This document shows, piece after piece, positions 44,699 to 53,533 of a stretch of DNA of 54,654 nt. Under the pieces are notes generated by a model. That model was not told where the DNA came from. It saw only the letters and a program-made list of their open reading frames with translations, and did not search any database. The DNA is from JAVBQJ01 sp031549115 (lineage in GTDB: Bacteria > Verrucomicrobiota > Lentisphaeria > Victivallales > Victivallaceae): assembly GCA_031549115.1 (NCBI GenBank), contig JAVBQJ010000014.1, positions 1 through 54,654 of the forward strand. The letters are read 5' to 3'. Every line of letters begins with the position of its first letter. Within the stretch, counting starts at the first letter, position 1. Made by a program: the position numbers and the translations under genes.

Positions 44699-47600
44699 TT
44701 ATCCTTTCAACTTGATCTTCAAGGTCTTGATTTCAAACGGCGCAAACTCCAGTTGCGCCCGGCCGCAGTCGACCGGCGGCGCAGAAAGCTCCCGCCACTC
44801 CATCAGGTCGCATTCCGCAACCGAAGTGACGCCGTCCGGCAATTGCAGCCACGCCGACTCGGTACGCCCGAAAGTTTCATTCAACCGGACGATCCAGGCG
44901 GCCTCCTTTTCCGCTTTTTTCAATACCTCCAGCGTCACACTGCCGCCGCCGGCCAATTTGACGCCGAAGCCGTCGACCCGGCTGCGGTGCCCGTCGATCC
45001 GGCGCACCGGACGATTCAGCATCGCCGCCTCCCTCATCACCGGCGATTCCGGCAGAGTCCCTTCGTGCGGTAGCAAGGCATAGGTGAATATCCGGGTGCC
45101 GCGATCCGCTTCCGGGTCGGGGAAAAGCGGGCTGCGCAACAGGCACAAATCCAGCACATTGCCATGCACCCGGTAGCCATATTTGCAGTCGTTGAGCAGC
45201 GCCGCCCCGTAACGGGCGTCCGACAGATCCGCGTAACGATGGGCGCAGCATTCGAATTGGGCGCGGTCGATGCTGTCGTTTTCATGCACCGTACGGGAGA
45301 TGAAGCCGTATTGGATGTCGAAGTTCGCCCGGTCCGCCGTCACCGCGACCGGGAACGCCACCCGCAGCATCCGGTGCTTTTCGCGCCATTCGACGCGGCA
45401 GGAAAACTCCAGCCGCCGGGAGTTGTGCTCAAGCGTGATATGCTGGACGAGCTGGGAGCCGCCGACGGTGAATTCCTGCGCGAACGTACTGCGGCAGGCG
45501 TCGCGCCGGATGGCGCTCCGCGCCGTCAGGCGGGCGTTTTCCAGATGATTTTCCAGATAATAACGGCCGATATCCCAGGCGTCGGAATCGGTCGGCTCAT
45601 CGAGATAAAGCGCCAGCACATTGCCCGGCGCCTCCGTCGTCGAAACGACCTTTCCGGCAACTTTGTCGAAAATATGCGTCAAGGTGCCGTCGGCGCCGAA
45701 CTCATAGCGGATCAGCTCATTTTCCAGTACCGCCGGCATATCCGGCGCCGCCGCAACCTCCGCCGCCACGGCCGGGGCCGTGCCGGCGAGACGGACGACG
45801 TTGTTGACGCTGTGCGGGGCCAGCGGCAGGAAAGCCGCGCCGTTGCAGACCTGCGTCTGCACGCCGTTGCACTCGATGCGCGCCCCCTCCCAGCCGGCGG
45901 GAAATTCGACCGCACGGGTATAGGCACAGCTCAAGGTGTTGACCAGCACCAGCGCGTTGTCGTCGGCGTCGAAGTTGCGCCGGACCGCTTCGGCGCGGAC
46001 CTCCGCCAGCAGCCGGAACAGCTCGGCATAGTCCCGGTAGGAATCTTCGTACACCATGTGGATGGAAGAGCCCGGGATGATATCGTGAAATTGATTCAGC
46101 AGCAGCAGTTTCCACGCCCGGTCAAGCGCTTCGGCCGGGTACTGCTCCAGGCCATTTAGCGTGGCGAGGAATTCGGTTTCGGCCAATTCCTGTTCGGCGC
46201 GGCGGTTCAGGCGCTTGCTTTCCGCCTGGGAGGTCAAAGTGCCGCGGTGTTTCTCGAAGTAAAGCTCCCCGTGGTATTCCGGCAGCTCCGGCGCCTGCCG
46301 CGCCAGACGCTCGAAAAACGCGTCGGCACGGCCGAATTCGACCCGGGGGCAATGCTCGAGGTCGCGGCAGCGCAAGCCGCGCTCCAGATATTCCTCTTTG
46401 GGACCGCCGCCGCCGTCGCCGATGCCGAACAGCGACAATATTTCGTCGCAGCGGTCATTCTGCTCGAAGTTGTCCGCGCCGTAGGTTAACTGGTCGGGTA
46501 CCAGCAGTGTGTTATAGGTGTCTTCCGGCGGGAAGAAGCACAACACGCTGTAATCGCCCAGCCCGTGCCACCGGAACGCATGGTACGGGAACTTGTTGTG
46601 TTCGTTCCAGCAGAGCTTCTGGGTCAGAAAGTTTTCACATCCTGCCTTGACGCAGATCTGCGGCAGGTTCGCCGAATAGCCGAAAACGTCCGGCAGCCAC
46701 AGGTTTTTCACATCGACGCCGAATTCATCCCGGAAGAAGTTCTTGCCGTGCAAAAATTGCCGGACCAGCGATTCGCCGCCGGTCAGGTTGCAGTCGCTCT
46801 CCACCCACATGCCGCCCTGGATTTCCCAGCGCCCGGCGGCGACCTGCTCCTTGATTTTGGCATAGAGCGCCGGGTAATGCTGCTTGACGAAAGCGTAATG
46901 CTGCGCCTGCGACGCGCCGAAAATATAATCCGGATAACGCTCCAGCATCCGCAACTGCGAAGCGAATGTGCGCGCGCATTTACGGATGCTCTCCCGTACC
47001 GGCCACAGCCACCCGGTATCGATGTGCGCGTGGCCGACCGCGGTGACCCGCAACGCCGAAGCGTCGGCGCGTTTGCCGAGAACCTTCCGCAATTCTTCGC
47101 GGGCGAGCGCCGCCCGAGCCGGATCGTTGCGGTAAATATCGATGGCGCGCAACAGCGTCGCCAGGATCCGCGCCTCCTCCCGGGAGCCGGCGCGCAGCGG
47201 TGCGGCGCCGGCGACGAAATCGGCGCCGTAACGCGGCAGATTCAGCAGCGACAGCACGATTTCGGCATCCAGCTTCAAGTGCCAGACATCGGTATTGAAT
47301 ACACCGTATTGCAACGCGACCGCGTGCCCGACGTCACACCCCTGTTCCGGGAAATCCGGATTGGATTCGGCGCCAAAAAGACCATTGGCGCCGACCTCGA
47401 TTTCCAGCTCCAACGCTCCCGGCTCCGCCTGGTTCTCCGGCAGGAAATACAACTCCTTGCGGTACTGCGACGCGAACACGCTGGAGTTGGTCAACCCGTA
47501 CAGCGGCATCCCGGCGGCATCGAAAATCAACGCTTCGCCGCCGAGGTTGAGCCGGCAGACGATGGGTTTGCCGCGCCATGCTTCCGGAATGTGCCCTTGC

Positions 47601-47800
47601 AGCTTCACCCAGGCGCTGTCCCAGAGCTTGCCCCAGCGATCCCCTTCACGCAGCGGCGAAAAGGCAAGCGTATTGCGTTCGGCGAAACTCACCGGCTGCC
47701 CGGTCACGGCAATTGCGGCATCAAAGGTGCGCGACTCGTGAAAAAACTGATTCCCGAGTTCCCGGTAGAACTTGCCGATTCTGCCGAGATATATTTTCAT
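44699..47800 (-). CDS. GH38 alpha-mannosidase
   Basis: A 1033-residue cytoplasmic-type alpha-mannosidase. From the ATG at 47800, the zinc-site motif GHAHIDTGWLW covers residues 256-266, the nucleophile is D371 in LWLPDVFGYSANLP, and NQFHDIIPGSS supplies the last zinc ligand. The N-terminal extension (about 1-250) and C-terminal beta-sandwich domains are of the usual size for bacterial members. A TTG five codons upstream would also be in frame. It releases alpha-linked mannose, probably from imported N-glycan fragments. First gene of operon E, divergent from a GntR/LacI-type regulator. Confidence 0.9.
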   Translation of the reverse strand: MKIYLGRIGKFYRELGNQFFHESRTFDAAIAVTGQPVSFAERNTLAFSPLREGDRWGKLWDSAWVKLQGHIPEAWRGKPIVCRLNLGGEALIFDAAGMPLYGLTNSSVFASQYRKELYFLPENQAEPGALELEIEVGANGLFGAESNPDFPEQGCDVGHAVALQYGVFNTDVWHLKLDAEIVLSLLNLPRYGADFVAGAAPLRAGSREEARILATLLRAIDIYRNDPARAALAREELRKVLGKRADASALRVTAVGHAHIDTGWLWPVRESIRKCARTFASQLRMLERYPDYIFGASQAQHYAFVKQHYPALYAKIKEQVAAGRWEIQGGMWVESDCNLTGGESLVRQFLHGKNFFRDEFGVDVKNLWLPDVFGYSANLPQICVKAGCENFLTQKLCWNEHNKFPYHAFRWHGLGDYSVLCFFPPEDTYNTLLVPDQLTYGADNFEQNDRCDEILSLFGIGDGGGGPKEEYLERGLRCRDLEHCPRVEFGRADAFFERLARQAPELPEYHGELYFEKHRGTLTSQAESKRLNRRAEQELAETEFLATLNGLEQYPAEALDRAWKLLLLNQFHDIIPGSSIHMVYEDSYRDYAELFRLLAEVRAEAVRRNFDADDNALVLVNTLSCAYTRAVEFPAGWEGARIECNGVQTQVCNGAAFLPLAPHSVNNVVRLAGTAPAVAAEVAAAPDMPAVLENELIRYEFGADGTLTHIFDKVAGKVVSTTEAPGNVLALYLDEPTDSDAWDIGRYYLENHLENARLTARSAIRRDACRSTFAQEFTVGGSQLVQHITLEHNSRRLEFSCRVEWREKHRMLRVAFPVAVTADRANFDIQYGFISRTVHENDSIDRAQFECCAHRYADLSDARYGAALLNDCKYGYRVHGNVLDLCLLRSPLFPDPEADRGTRIFTYALLPHEGTLPESPVMREAAMLNRPVRRIDGHRSRVDGFGVKLAGGGSVTLEVLKKAEKEAAWIVRLNETFGRTESAWLQLPDGVTSVAECDLMEWRELSAPPVDCGRAQLEFAPFEIKTLKIKLKG

Positions 47801-47862
47801 TTCCCGTTCTGTCAAAATAAGACCTCAGTTGCTGTTATGGAAGATTATTCCTTTCAATTTTA

Positions 47863-47890
47863 ATTATAGCGTTTTTTTGTAAAAAAGCAA
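47863..47890 (-). promoter_or_regulatory. Promoter of operon E
   Basis: TTGCTT (47885-47890), 16 bases, TATAAT (47863-47868), 63 bases upstream of the GH38 ATG. The -10 box overlaps a motif, AAAAACGCTATA, that recurs at 47953-47964. Confidence 0.55.
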
Positions 47891-47952
47891 TGGGACGTCG
47901 CATAAAAGCTATGAAATATCGATTTTTTCGTGATTTTTCCTTGCATTGCTGC

Positions 47953-47977
47953 AAAAACGCTATATTTTAACTATAGC
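47953..47977. promoter_or_regulatory. Candidate operator shared by the divergent genes
   Basis: AAAAACGCTATA (47953-47964) also occurs on the opposite strand at 47865-47876 over the operon E -10 box. Here it is extended into an inverted repeat, GCTATA-7 bases-TATAGC (47959-47977). One regulator could control both directions. Confidence 0.45.
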
Positions 47978-48008
47978 ATTAATAGACGAACAAAAGGAGT
48001 CGGAAAAA

Positions 48009-49163
48009 GTGTCCACCACCCCGCAGCGCCAATATGCCGCCGATGCCATGAAAGAGGATCTGCTGACGCAAATCCGTTCCGGCGCATTGCCGCTTGGAGA
48101 GCGCCTGCCCGGAGAGCGGGCATTGGCGAAACAATACCGGATCAGTTATCTGACCGCCCGCAAAGCCGTCAATGAGTTGATTGCGGCCGGCGTCCTTTCC
48201 CGGCCGGCCCGCGGCCGCATCACCGTCTGTTCGCGCATCAACATGGCTCCCGCGTTGCAAAAGCGCAAAATAATCGCTTTCGTCGCCAACAGTCTGAATT
48301 CCGCGCTTTCGCTTCAGCTTCTGACCGCCATCGAATACCGCGCCCGCCAGAGCGGTTACCTGACCATTGCCTGCAACTCCCAGCTCGATGTGACCATCGA
48401 AGCGACGCATCTGCAGAATCTTTACGGCAACGACATCGCCGGCATGGTATTTTATCCGATTTTTTCCCGGAGCAACCAGGGGCTGCTCGACAACATGCTG
48501 CGCGGGCACACCCCGATCGTCACCGTCGACCACGGTGTCGACCGCGACGATATCGACCTGATCGAAAGCGACAACTTCGACGCCGCCTACCGCGCCACCA
48601 GTTATCTGATTTCACTCGGCCACGTCCGGATCGCCCATCTGACCATTCCGGAAAACCGCCTCGGCGACAATCCGGTGGTGCGCGAACGCCTCGAAGGTTA
48701 CCGCCAGGCGCTGGCCGACCACGGATTGCCGCTCCTGCCGGAGCTGATCGGCTATATGTCCGATGAGTTTTACGATATGGAAATCGCCAAGATCAATTTG
48801 CCTTACATGGGCTTCCGGGCGGCGCTGTCGCTGCTGAATCTGCCGAAGCCGCCGTCGGCATTTTTTCTGGTGGTCGACGAACTGGCCTACGGCTTGTATC
48901 ACGCGGCCCAGGAGCTGGGGCTGAATATCCCCCGGCAGCTTTCCGTGATCGGCATCAACAATCTCAATACCTGCCAGGAGATTCATCCGATGCTGACTTC
49001 GATGGCACTGCCGTTTTCCGATATGGGCACCCGGGCCACCGAGCTGTTGATCGCGCGTATCGAAGGACTGGCCACCGGTCCGGCGGTACATGAGAAGCTG
49101 AAAGCGTCGCTGGCCCAGCGCCAGAGCGCGCAGACCTGGAAACCGGCCCTCCCGTCGCGTTGA
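48009..49163 (+). CDS. GntR-type DNA-binding domain fused to LacI-type sensor
   Basis: A 384-residue regulator. The GTG at 48009 is chosen because AAAGGAG lies nine bases upstream and the helix-turn-helix begins soon after; an upstream TTG at 47946 is in frame but unsupported. The winged helix has LPGERALAKQYRISYLTARKAVNEL and the sensor has KIIAFVANSLNSAL, NDIAGMVFYPIF, GHVRIAHLTIP and RQLSVIGINNL. It is divergent from operon E and convergent with GH3. It probably represses operon E until a sugar signal appears. Confidence 0.88.
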   Translation: MSTTPQRQYAADAMKEDLLTQIRSGALPLGERLPGERALAKQYRISYLTARKAVNELIAAGVLSRPARGRITVCSRINMAPALQKRKIIAFVANSLNSALSLQLLTAIEYRARQSGYLTIACNSQLDVTIEATHLQNLYGNDIAGMVFYPIFSRSNQGLLDNMLRGHTPIVTVDHGVDRDDIDLIESDNFDAAYRATSYLISLGHVRIAHLTIPENRLGDNPVVRERLEGYRQALADHGLPLLPELIGYMSDEFYDMEIAKINLPYMGFRAALSLLNLPKPPSAFFLVVDELAYGLYHAAQELGLNIPRQLSVIGINNLNTCQEIHPMLTSMALPFSDMGTRATELLIARIEGLATGPAVHEKLKASLAQRQSAQTWKPALPSR

Positions 49164-49191
49164 CCGGGGTTGAAAACGTCCGCGCAGCCGA

Positions 49192-50802
49192 TCAGAATTC
49201 CCAGCGGGCGACCCGTTTTTTCGGCAGCCGTACCGGGCAAGAGCCGGCGGCGGGAATTTCGCCGCACCAGACCTTGACGGCGGCGCGCTGCGACACCTCG
49301 GCCATTCCCCACGCGGCCATATAATTGGGGATGGCCGGAAGATCGTAGAGGAAGTACGGCGAACCGAAGCTGGTGAAGCATACCCGCCCCGGTGCGAAGG
49401 TGAAAAAACTGCGCCACAGGCTCATTGCCGCGTGGCGCGAAAGGCGCAGCGACCCCATCGCCGCATGCGACCGGGTCAGGATATTGACGAAAATCCGGTC
49501 GTATTCGGCGGTGGCTTTCATCAGCTCCCGGTGCCCCGGATTGCGCAAATGCGCGACTTCGAAGCCGCGCCGGCGCAGCTCCTCGTCCACCACCGGCAGC
49601 TCCGCCAGCTTATCCGAAAGGTCCTGATCGCACAGCGTCACCGTCAACACCTTCGGCGTCCGCACAGGCGTAACCGGCAGCACCCCGGCCTCTTCGCGCA
49701 ACAGTGCGATCGAACGATCGGCGATGCTCTGCGCTTCGGCGGCGTATTCCGCGGCCTCGCCGGCGCTCACCGCCGGGCCGAAGCAGTCTTCGAACAAGCC
49801 GAGCTTCCGCTTCATTTGCAGCACCCGCGCCGCCGACTCATAGACCCGTTCCTCACTCAGGCGCCCGTCTTTCAACGCCGCCATCAGTTGCTTGAAGTCG
49901 CGGCGCGGATTGGCGAAAAGCACAACGTCGGAGCCCGCCTGGATATTCATCCACGCCAGATCTTCGGAGCGCGCCCGCGAGGTGAAGCCGACCATCGGCA
50001 TCGCGTCGGAGACCAGCACGCCGTCGAAGCCGAGCTTGCCGCGCAGCAAATCGATCTGCAGCTTGCGCGACAGCGTCGCCGGCAGCGCCGTGTCGCAGTC
50101 GTCTTCGAGCCCCTCCCAGGCCGGAAAGGAGATATGCCCGGCCATCACGCTCATCACCCCGGCGTCGAAGACTGCTTTCCACACCCGTCCGTACCATTCG
50201 CTCCACTGGTCGACCGGCAGCGAATTGACCGAAGTGCACATGTGCTGGTCGCGGTCGTCGACGCCGTCACCGGGAAAATGTTTGGCGGTGGCGGCCATCC
50301 GGTTGCCCTCCTGGAGCCCTGCGATCAGCGCCGTCAACAGCGGAATCGTCCGCGCCGGGTCGTCGCCAAGCGCCCGGATGTTGGTGACCGGGTTGTTGAA
50401 GTTCAAGTTCAGATCCGCCACCGGCGAAAAGGTCCAGTGAATGCCGCGCGCCCGCGATTCCTTCGCCGTTATCACCCCCATGCGGTAAGCGGCCTCCGGG
50501 TCGCCGATCGCGCCGAGCGCCATCGCCCACGGAAACTCGGTGCGGCGGTCCTCCAACATCACCGCGCCGTGCTCCATATCCGCAGCTATCAGCATCGGAA
50601 TGCGGCTGTGCGCCTGCATCAGGCGGCAGCGGGCCTCGACTTCGGCGGCTTTGCCGCCGAGAAAGACCGAGCCGACCGGGACTTCGGCCAGAATATTCAA
50701 CCAGTCCTCCGCGCTGTAGTTGCGGTCCTCCGGGCAGATCAATTGTCCGACGGTTTCCTCCATACTCATCGTATCCAACAGACGTTTCACACTTGCATCC
50801 AT
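49192..50802 (-). CDS. GH3 beta-N-acetylglucosaminidase, NagZ-like
   Basis: A 536-residue two-domain GH3 enzyme. The KHFPGDG motif (K174, H175) and the following D185-Q-H187 pair on the mobile loop are of the NagZ kind, in which an Asp-His dyad is the acid/base; the nucleophile is D266 in VSDAMPM. No signal peptide, so it probably cleaves beta-GlcNAc from imported glycans or recycled cell wall. Classical NagZ is shorter (about 340 residues); the extra part resembles the second alpha/beta domain of other GH3 enzymes. It is expressed divergently from an AraC regulator. Confidence 0.85.
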   Translation of the reverse strand: MDASVKRLLDTMSMEETVGQLICPEDRNYSAEDWLNILAEVPVGSVFLGGKAAEVEARCRLMQAHSRIPMLIAADMEHGAVMLEDRRTEFPWAMALGAIGDPEAAYRMGVITAKESRARGIHWTFSPVADLNLNFNNPVTNIRALGDDPARTIPLLTALIAGLQEGNRMAATAKHFPGDGVDDRDQHMCTSVNSLPVDQWSEWYGRVWKAVFDAGVMSVMAGHISFPAWEGLEDDCDTALPATLSRKLQIDLLRGKLGFDGVLVSDAMPMVGFTSRARSEDLAWMNIQAGSDVVLFANPRRDFKQLMAALKDGRLSEERVYESAARVLQMKRKLGLFEDCFGPAVSAGEAAEYAAEAQSIADRSIALLREEAGVLPVTPVRTPKVLTVTLCDQDLSDKLAELPVVDEELRRRGFEVAHLRNPGHRELMKATAEYDRIFVNILTRSHAAMGSLRLSRHAAMSLWRSFFTFAPGRVCFTSFGSPYFLYDLPAIPNYMAAWGMAEVSQRAAVKVWCGEIPAAGSCPVRLPKKRVARWEF

Positions 50803-50845
50803 GACGGCCTCCGCAATTCGGTTGTTTTCTTACGTTCTACCATTG

Positions 50846-50873
50846 AATATAGCATGGCGCATGCTATTGTAAA
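50846..50873 (-). promoter_or_regulatory. Promoter of the GH3 gene
   Basis: TTTACA (50868-50873), 16 bases, TATATT (50846-50851). The spacer is filled by the ATAGCATG-GCG-CATGCTAT palindrome, the best position for repression. Confidence 0.6.
50849..50867. promoter_or_regulatory. 19-bp palindromic operator between GH3 and AraC genes
   Basis: ATAGCATG and CATGCTAT are perfect 8-base arms around GCG. The site lies in the GH3 promoter spacer and touches the -35 box of the divergent AraC promoter, so one protein could control both. Confidence 0.6.
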
Positions 50874-50896
50874 TGGAAATAACACGACAATATATT
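50867..50896 (+). promoter_or_regulatory. Promoter of the AraC gene
   Basis: TTGTAA (50867-50872), 18 bases, TATATT (50891-50896), about 16 bases from the ATG. Confidence 0.45.
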
Positions 50897-50912
50897 GAAT
50901 AAAAACGACAAA

Positions 50913-51677
50913 ATGAATTCGTTTCGTTCCGGTGATTTTTGCATAGTCTATGCGGAGCACTATAAAAATTACGACAATCATTGCCGGTTGCACGCAACCC
51001 GGTTCGAGTTGCAGTACATCGCCGCCGGCGGCGTCGAGCTGTGCTATGACGGCAAACGTTACGAGTTGCGCGGCGGTTCGGGGTGGTTGATTCATCCGGG
51101 GCATTATTACGATTACCGGCCGCTGGCGCCGCATGGCTCGTGGGATCACCGTTTCATCGTCTTCGAAGGAGCTCGAATCGAACGCTGGCGGGAGGCCGGA
51201 CTATTCTCTTTGGAGCCCTTTGCCGTTCCGCCGGCATTGGAGTTCGAACGCCGTTTCGACCGGATCATCGGCGAAGCCCGCAACCAGCAATCCGGGCTGA
51301 TCCGGCTCGATCTGGCCAATCGGGTCGAGCGCCTGTTTTTGGATTTGCGGCTGCCGGAGATGGCGCCGCAGCCGGAGTGGCTGATGACGGTGCTGAATCG
51401 CCTCGAAGCCGACCGTCATCCCGATTACGAACAGATCGCCCGCCAGTGCGGGATGAGCTTGCGGACGCTGCTGCGGCACTTCCGCCGGGAAATGGAGATG
51501 ACGCCGCACCAGTATCATTTGCAGCTGCGGCTCCGGAATGCGACGCGCCTCTTGGAAACCACCGACTTGTCCGTCGCGGAAATCGCCGGACGCCTCGGAT
51601 TTGCCGACGCGGCGCACCTCACCCGGCAGTACCGCGACGCCACCGGCACGACGCCGGGATCCGTTCGAAAAAAATAA
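50913..51677 (+). CDS. AraC-family transcription regulator
   Basis: A 254-residue regulator; the ATG at 50913 is preferred to an in-frame TTG at 50895. The N-terminal cupin-like sensor includes FELQYIAAGGVELCYDGKRYEL and the C-terminal double helix-turn-helix ends AGRLGFADAAHLTRQYRDATGTTPGSVR. No clear ribosome binding site. Divergent from GH3 and probably its regulator. Repeat A copy 2 begins two bases after its stop. Confidence 0.87.
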   Translation: MNSFRSGDFCIVYAEHYKNYDNHCRLHATRFELQYIAAGGVELCYDGKRYELRGGSGWLIHPGHYYDYRPLAPHGSWDHRFIVFEGARIERWREAGLFSLEPFAVPPALEFERRFDRIIGEARNQQSGLIRLDLANRVERLFLDLRLPEMAPQPEWLMTVLNRLEADRHPDYEQIARQCGMSLRTLLRHFRREMEMTPHQYHLQLRLRNATRLLETTDLSVAEIAGRLGFADAAHLTRQYRDATGTTPGSVRKK

Positions 51678-51679
51678 AA

Positions 51680-51924
51680 TTAAAAAATAAAAAAATAGAG
51701 CCGCGAAGCGGCGGTCTGCACTCCGTCATACGGAGACGCCGGTCCAGCAGGCGGATCCTGCTGGTCGCCCCAGGCGGCGCAGCCGCCTCGAAAGGGGCGA
51801 AAGTATGGCAAGCGAGCCGGGAGGCGAGCGGATCCACCCGAGGTAGCGATGGTGTAGATCGGAGTGGTAGCGTGAGCGACAATCCGATGTACACGTGGAG
51901 TGGACGAGGCCGCCGCACCGGCGG
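51680..51924 (-). repeat. Dispersed structured repeat A, copy 2
   Basis: Shares with 12261-12570 the hairpins GCCGC/GCGGC (51700-51712), CTCCG/CGGAG (51721-51735), CCAGCAG/CTGCTGG (51744-51764), GGCGGC/GCCGCC (51773-51787) and the long stem (51852-51894, 13 of 15 pairs), with the same loop sizes. It lacks the two extra hairpins of copy 1. Several stems differ between copies by paired changes that keep the pairing. Read on the minus strand it ends in a T-rich tract. It occupies most of the gap 51678-51954. Confidence 0.7.
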
Positions 51925-51954
51925 CGGACAAAACACCAGAAAGGAGCAAACAGA

Positions 51955-52602
51955 ATGAGATTTCCGCCGAAGCCCCACCCGGTTTGCCGCCGCCGGCTGC
52001 GCCGGTGTACCCTGAAGGGCGCGATGCTCCGCTTGGGTTTGAGCCTGCTCTTTTTTGTTATCGCGATACCGCTGTGGTTCATTCTGTGGTTCGCGATTTT
52101 CGTACTGATGGTTCGGCGGGGAGTATCGTTTCAAATCGGCGGACCGCTGCACCGGACGATATCGCTTCTGATCACATCGGGGATCTCGCTGTTCGGGTTT
52201 CTGGGGTTGTTTTTCCGCCACTTCCAGATGGAAACCGAGGTCGCCAGTATCGGAGAGGAGCCGGCCGATCCACTGTGGCAGATCGCTTTGCTGCCCGCAT
52301 TCCTGGCGACGCAGGGGGTGCGCAACCTGCTGCGCGGGCTCACGCTTTTGACGGTGAATCACCGGGAGCTGGCGCAGGTCATGGGGCAGATTCACCGCTC
52401 CCGTTTTTATCTGGCCAGCCTGAAGGCGCAGTATCCCCTGACATTCTTTCTCTACAAAGAAGCGTTGCTGGCGTTGCCCGGCGTGCAATTGCTGCAGCCG
52501 GAAACCCCGTACTTCATTCTTTCGGAGCGAACCCGCGAACAGATTTTCCGGCAGGATCCGGAGCGGCCTCGGCGCGGAAGCGGTGGGGCGGCAGGCCGGT
52601 GA
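51955..52602 (+). CDS. Membrane protein of unknown function, two transmembrane helices
   Basis: A 215-residue protein; AAAGGAG lies eight bases before the ATG at 51955, so the longer frame from 51895 (which would translate part of repeat A) is rejected. A basic N-terminus (residues 1-24) is followed by a long hydrophobic helix (about 25-53), a second helix (about 69-87) and a soluble region with HFQMETEVASIGEEPADPLWQIALLPAF and a basic tail (PERPRRGSGGAAGR). The family is not recognised. Its last 89 bases overlap the convergent AraC gene. Confidence 0.6.
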   Translation: MRFPPKPHPVCRRRLRRCTLKGAMLRLGLSLLFFVIAIPLWFILWFAIFVLMVRRGVSFQIGGPLHRTISLLITSGISLFGFLGLFFRHFQMETEVASIGEEPADPLWQIALLPAFLATQGVRNLLRGLTLLTVNHRELAQVMGQIHRSRFYLASLKAQYPLTFFLYKEALLALPGVQLLQPETPYFILSERTREQIFRQDPERPRRGSGGAAGR

Positions 52603-53434
52603 CGGCTTTGAAGGCGCGGGAGAAGTAACTGAGATCGCGGAAGCCGCTCTTCCAGGCGATGGCGAGAATCTTTTCGTCGGTATGCCGCAGCTCGTAAATC
52701 GCGCGTTGGATGCGCAGTTCGATACGGTAGCGGGAGATGCTTTTGCCGGTATGCCGCCGGAAGCGGCGGCAGAGGTAATTCTGCTGCCAGCCGGTGCGGG
52801 CGGCGAGTTCGGCGAGCGGGATATCCCGTTCCGGATGCTCTTCGAGATAGCGGCACAACTGCTCCACTTTGCGGGCTCCCGCGTCCAATGGGAACACCTC
52901 CGCCAGGCCGCTGCGGACGATCTGGCGGCCGCATTCGATCAGAAACAGCCGGAAGTAATCCATGGCGCAGCTCAAATACCCCTGCCGCCGCCCGGCCAAT
53001 TCGCGGGCAATGCCGCGCGCCAGCATGCCGGGCACCGTCATATCCGGGAATTCGATGCGCAGCAGCCGGCGGCTGCCCCACTGCGGACGCGCCGGCAGAA
53101 GCGCCTCCAGGCCGGACCGCAGCTCCTCCGGCAACGGCGGCAACGCCAAGCGCGGCCAGTCCAGATAAATATTGACGATCTCCATCGCCGTGCCCGGCGC
53201 GGTGACGATGCTGTGGGCTTCGCCGTAATGGGTGACCGCGACGGAATTTCCCGACTCCGCATAGCGCTGCTCCCCGAGGTAATGCACCCCTTGCCCCGCC
53301 AGCACCACCGTCAGCAGCAGCACGTCGACCCCGTGCATCGAAATCACCGGCTGCCGGTAATCCGGGAAGTATTCCGCCGCCACCCCGATCCGGCCGAGGC
53401 TGTCCCATTGATGTTTTAAAGTCACTTGTCGCAT
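52514..53434 (-). CDS. AraC-family transcription regulator
   Basis: A 306-residue regulator with a sensor part (about 1-185) and a double helix-turn-helix (about 185-290: AELAARTGWQQNYLCRRFRRHTGKSISRYR, then ILAIAWKSGFRDLSYFSRAFKAVTGLPPHRFR). The final 20 residues are a Pro/Ala-rich tail, which is the part overlapping the membrane protein gene. It is divergent from the URO-D gene across 99 bases and may control it. No good ribosome binding site is visible. Confidence 0.86.
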   Translation of the reverse strand: MRQVTLKHQWDSLGRIGVAAEYFPDYRQPVISMHGVDVLLLTVVLAGQGVHYLGEQRYAESGNSVAVTHYGEAHSIVTAPGTAMEIVNIYLDWPRLALPPLPEELRSGLEALLPARPQWGSRRLLRIEFPDMTVPGMLARGIARELAGRRQGYLSCAMDYFRLFLIECGRQIVRSGLAEVFPLDAGARKVEQLCRYLEEHPERDIPLAELAARTGWQQNYLCRRFRRHTGKSISRYRIELRIQRAIYELRHTDEKILAIAWKSGFRDLSYFSRAFKAVTGLPPHRFRAEAAPDPAGKSVRGFAPKE

Positions 53435-53533
53435 AAAAGATAATTCAGTCCAATTACTGTGGCATTTTCATCCTTTTATTCCGATATTACTATAACTATA
53501 TTAACCGAAACTGCAAATCAGGAGATGAAATTC

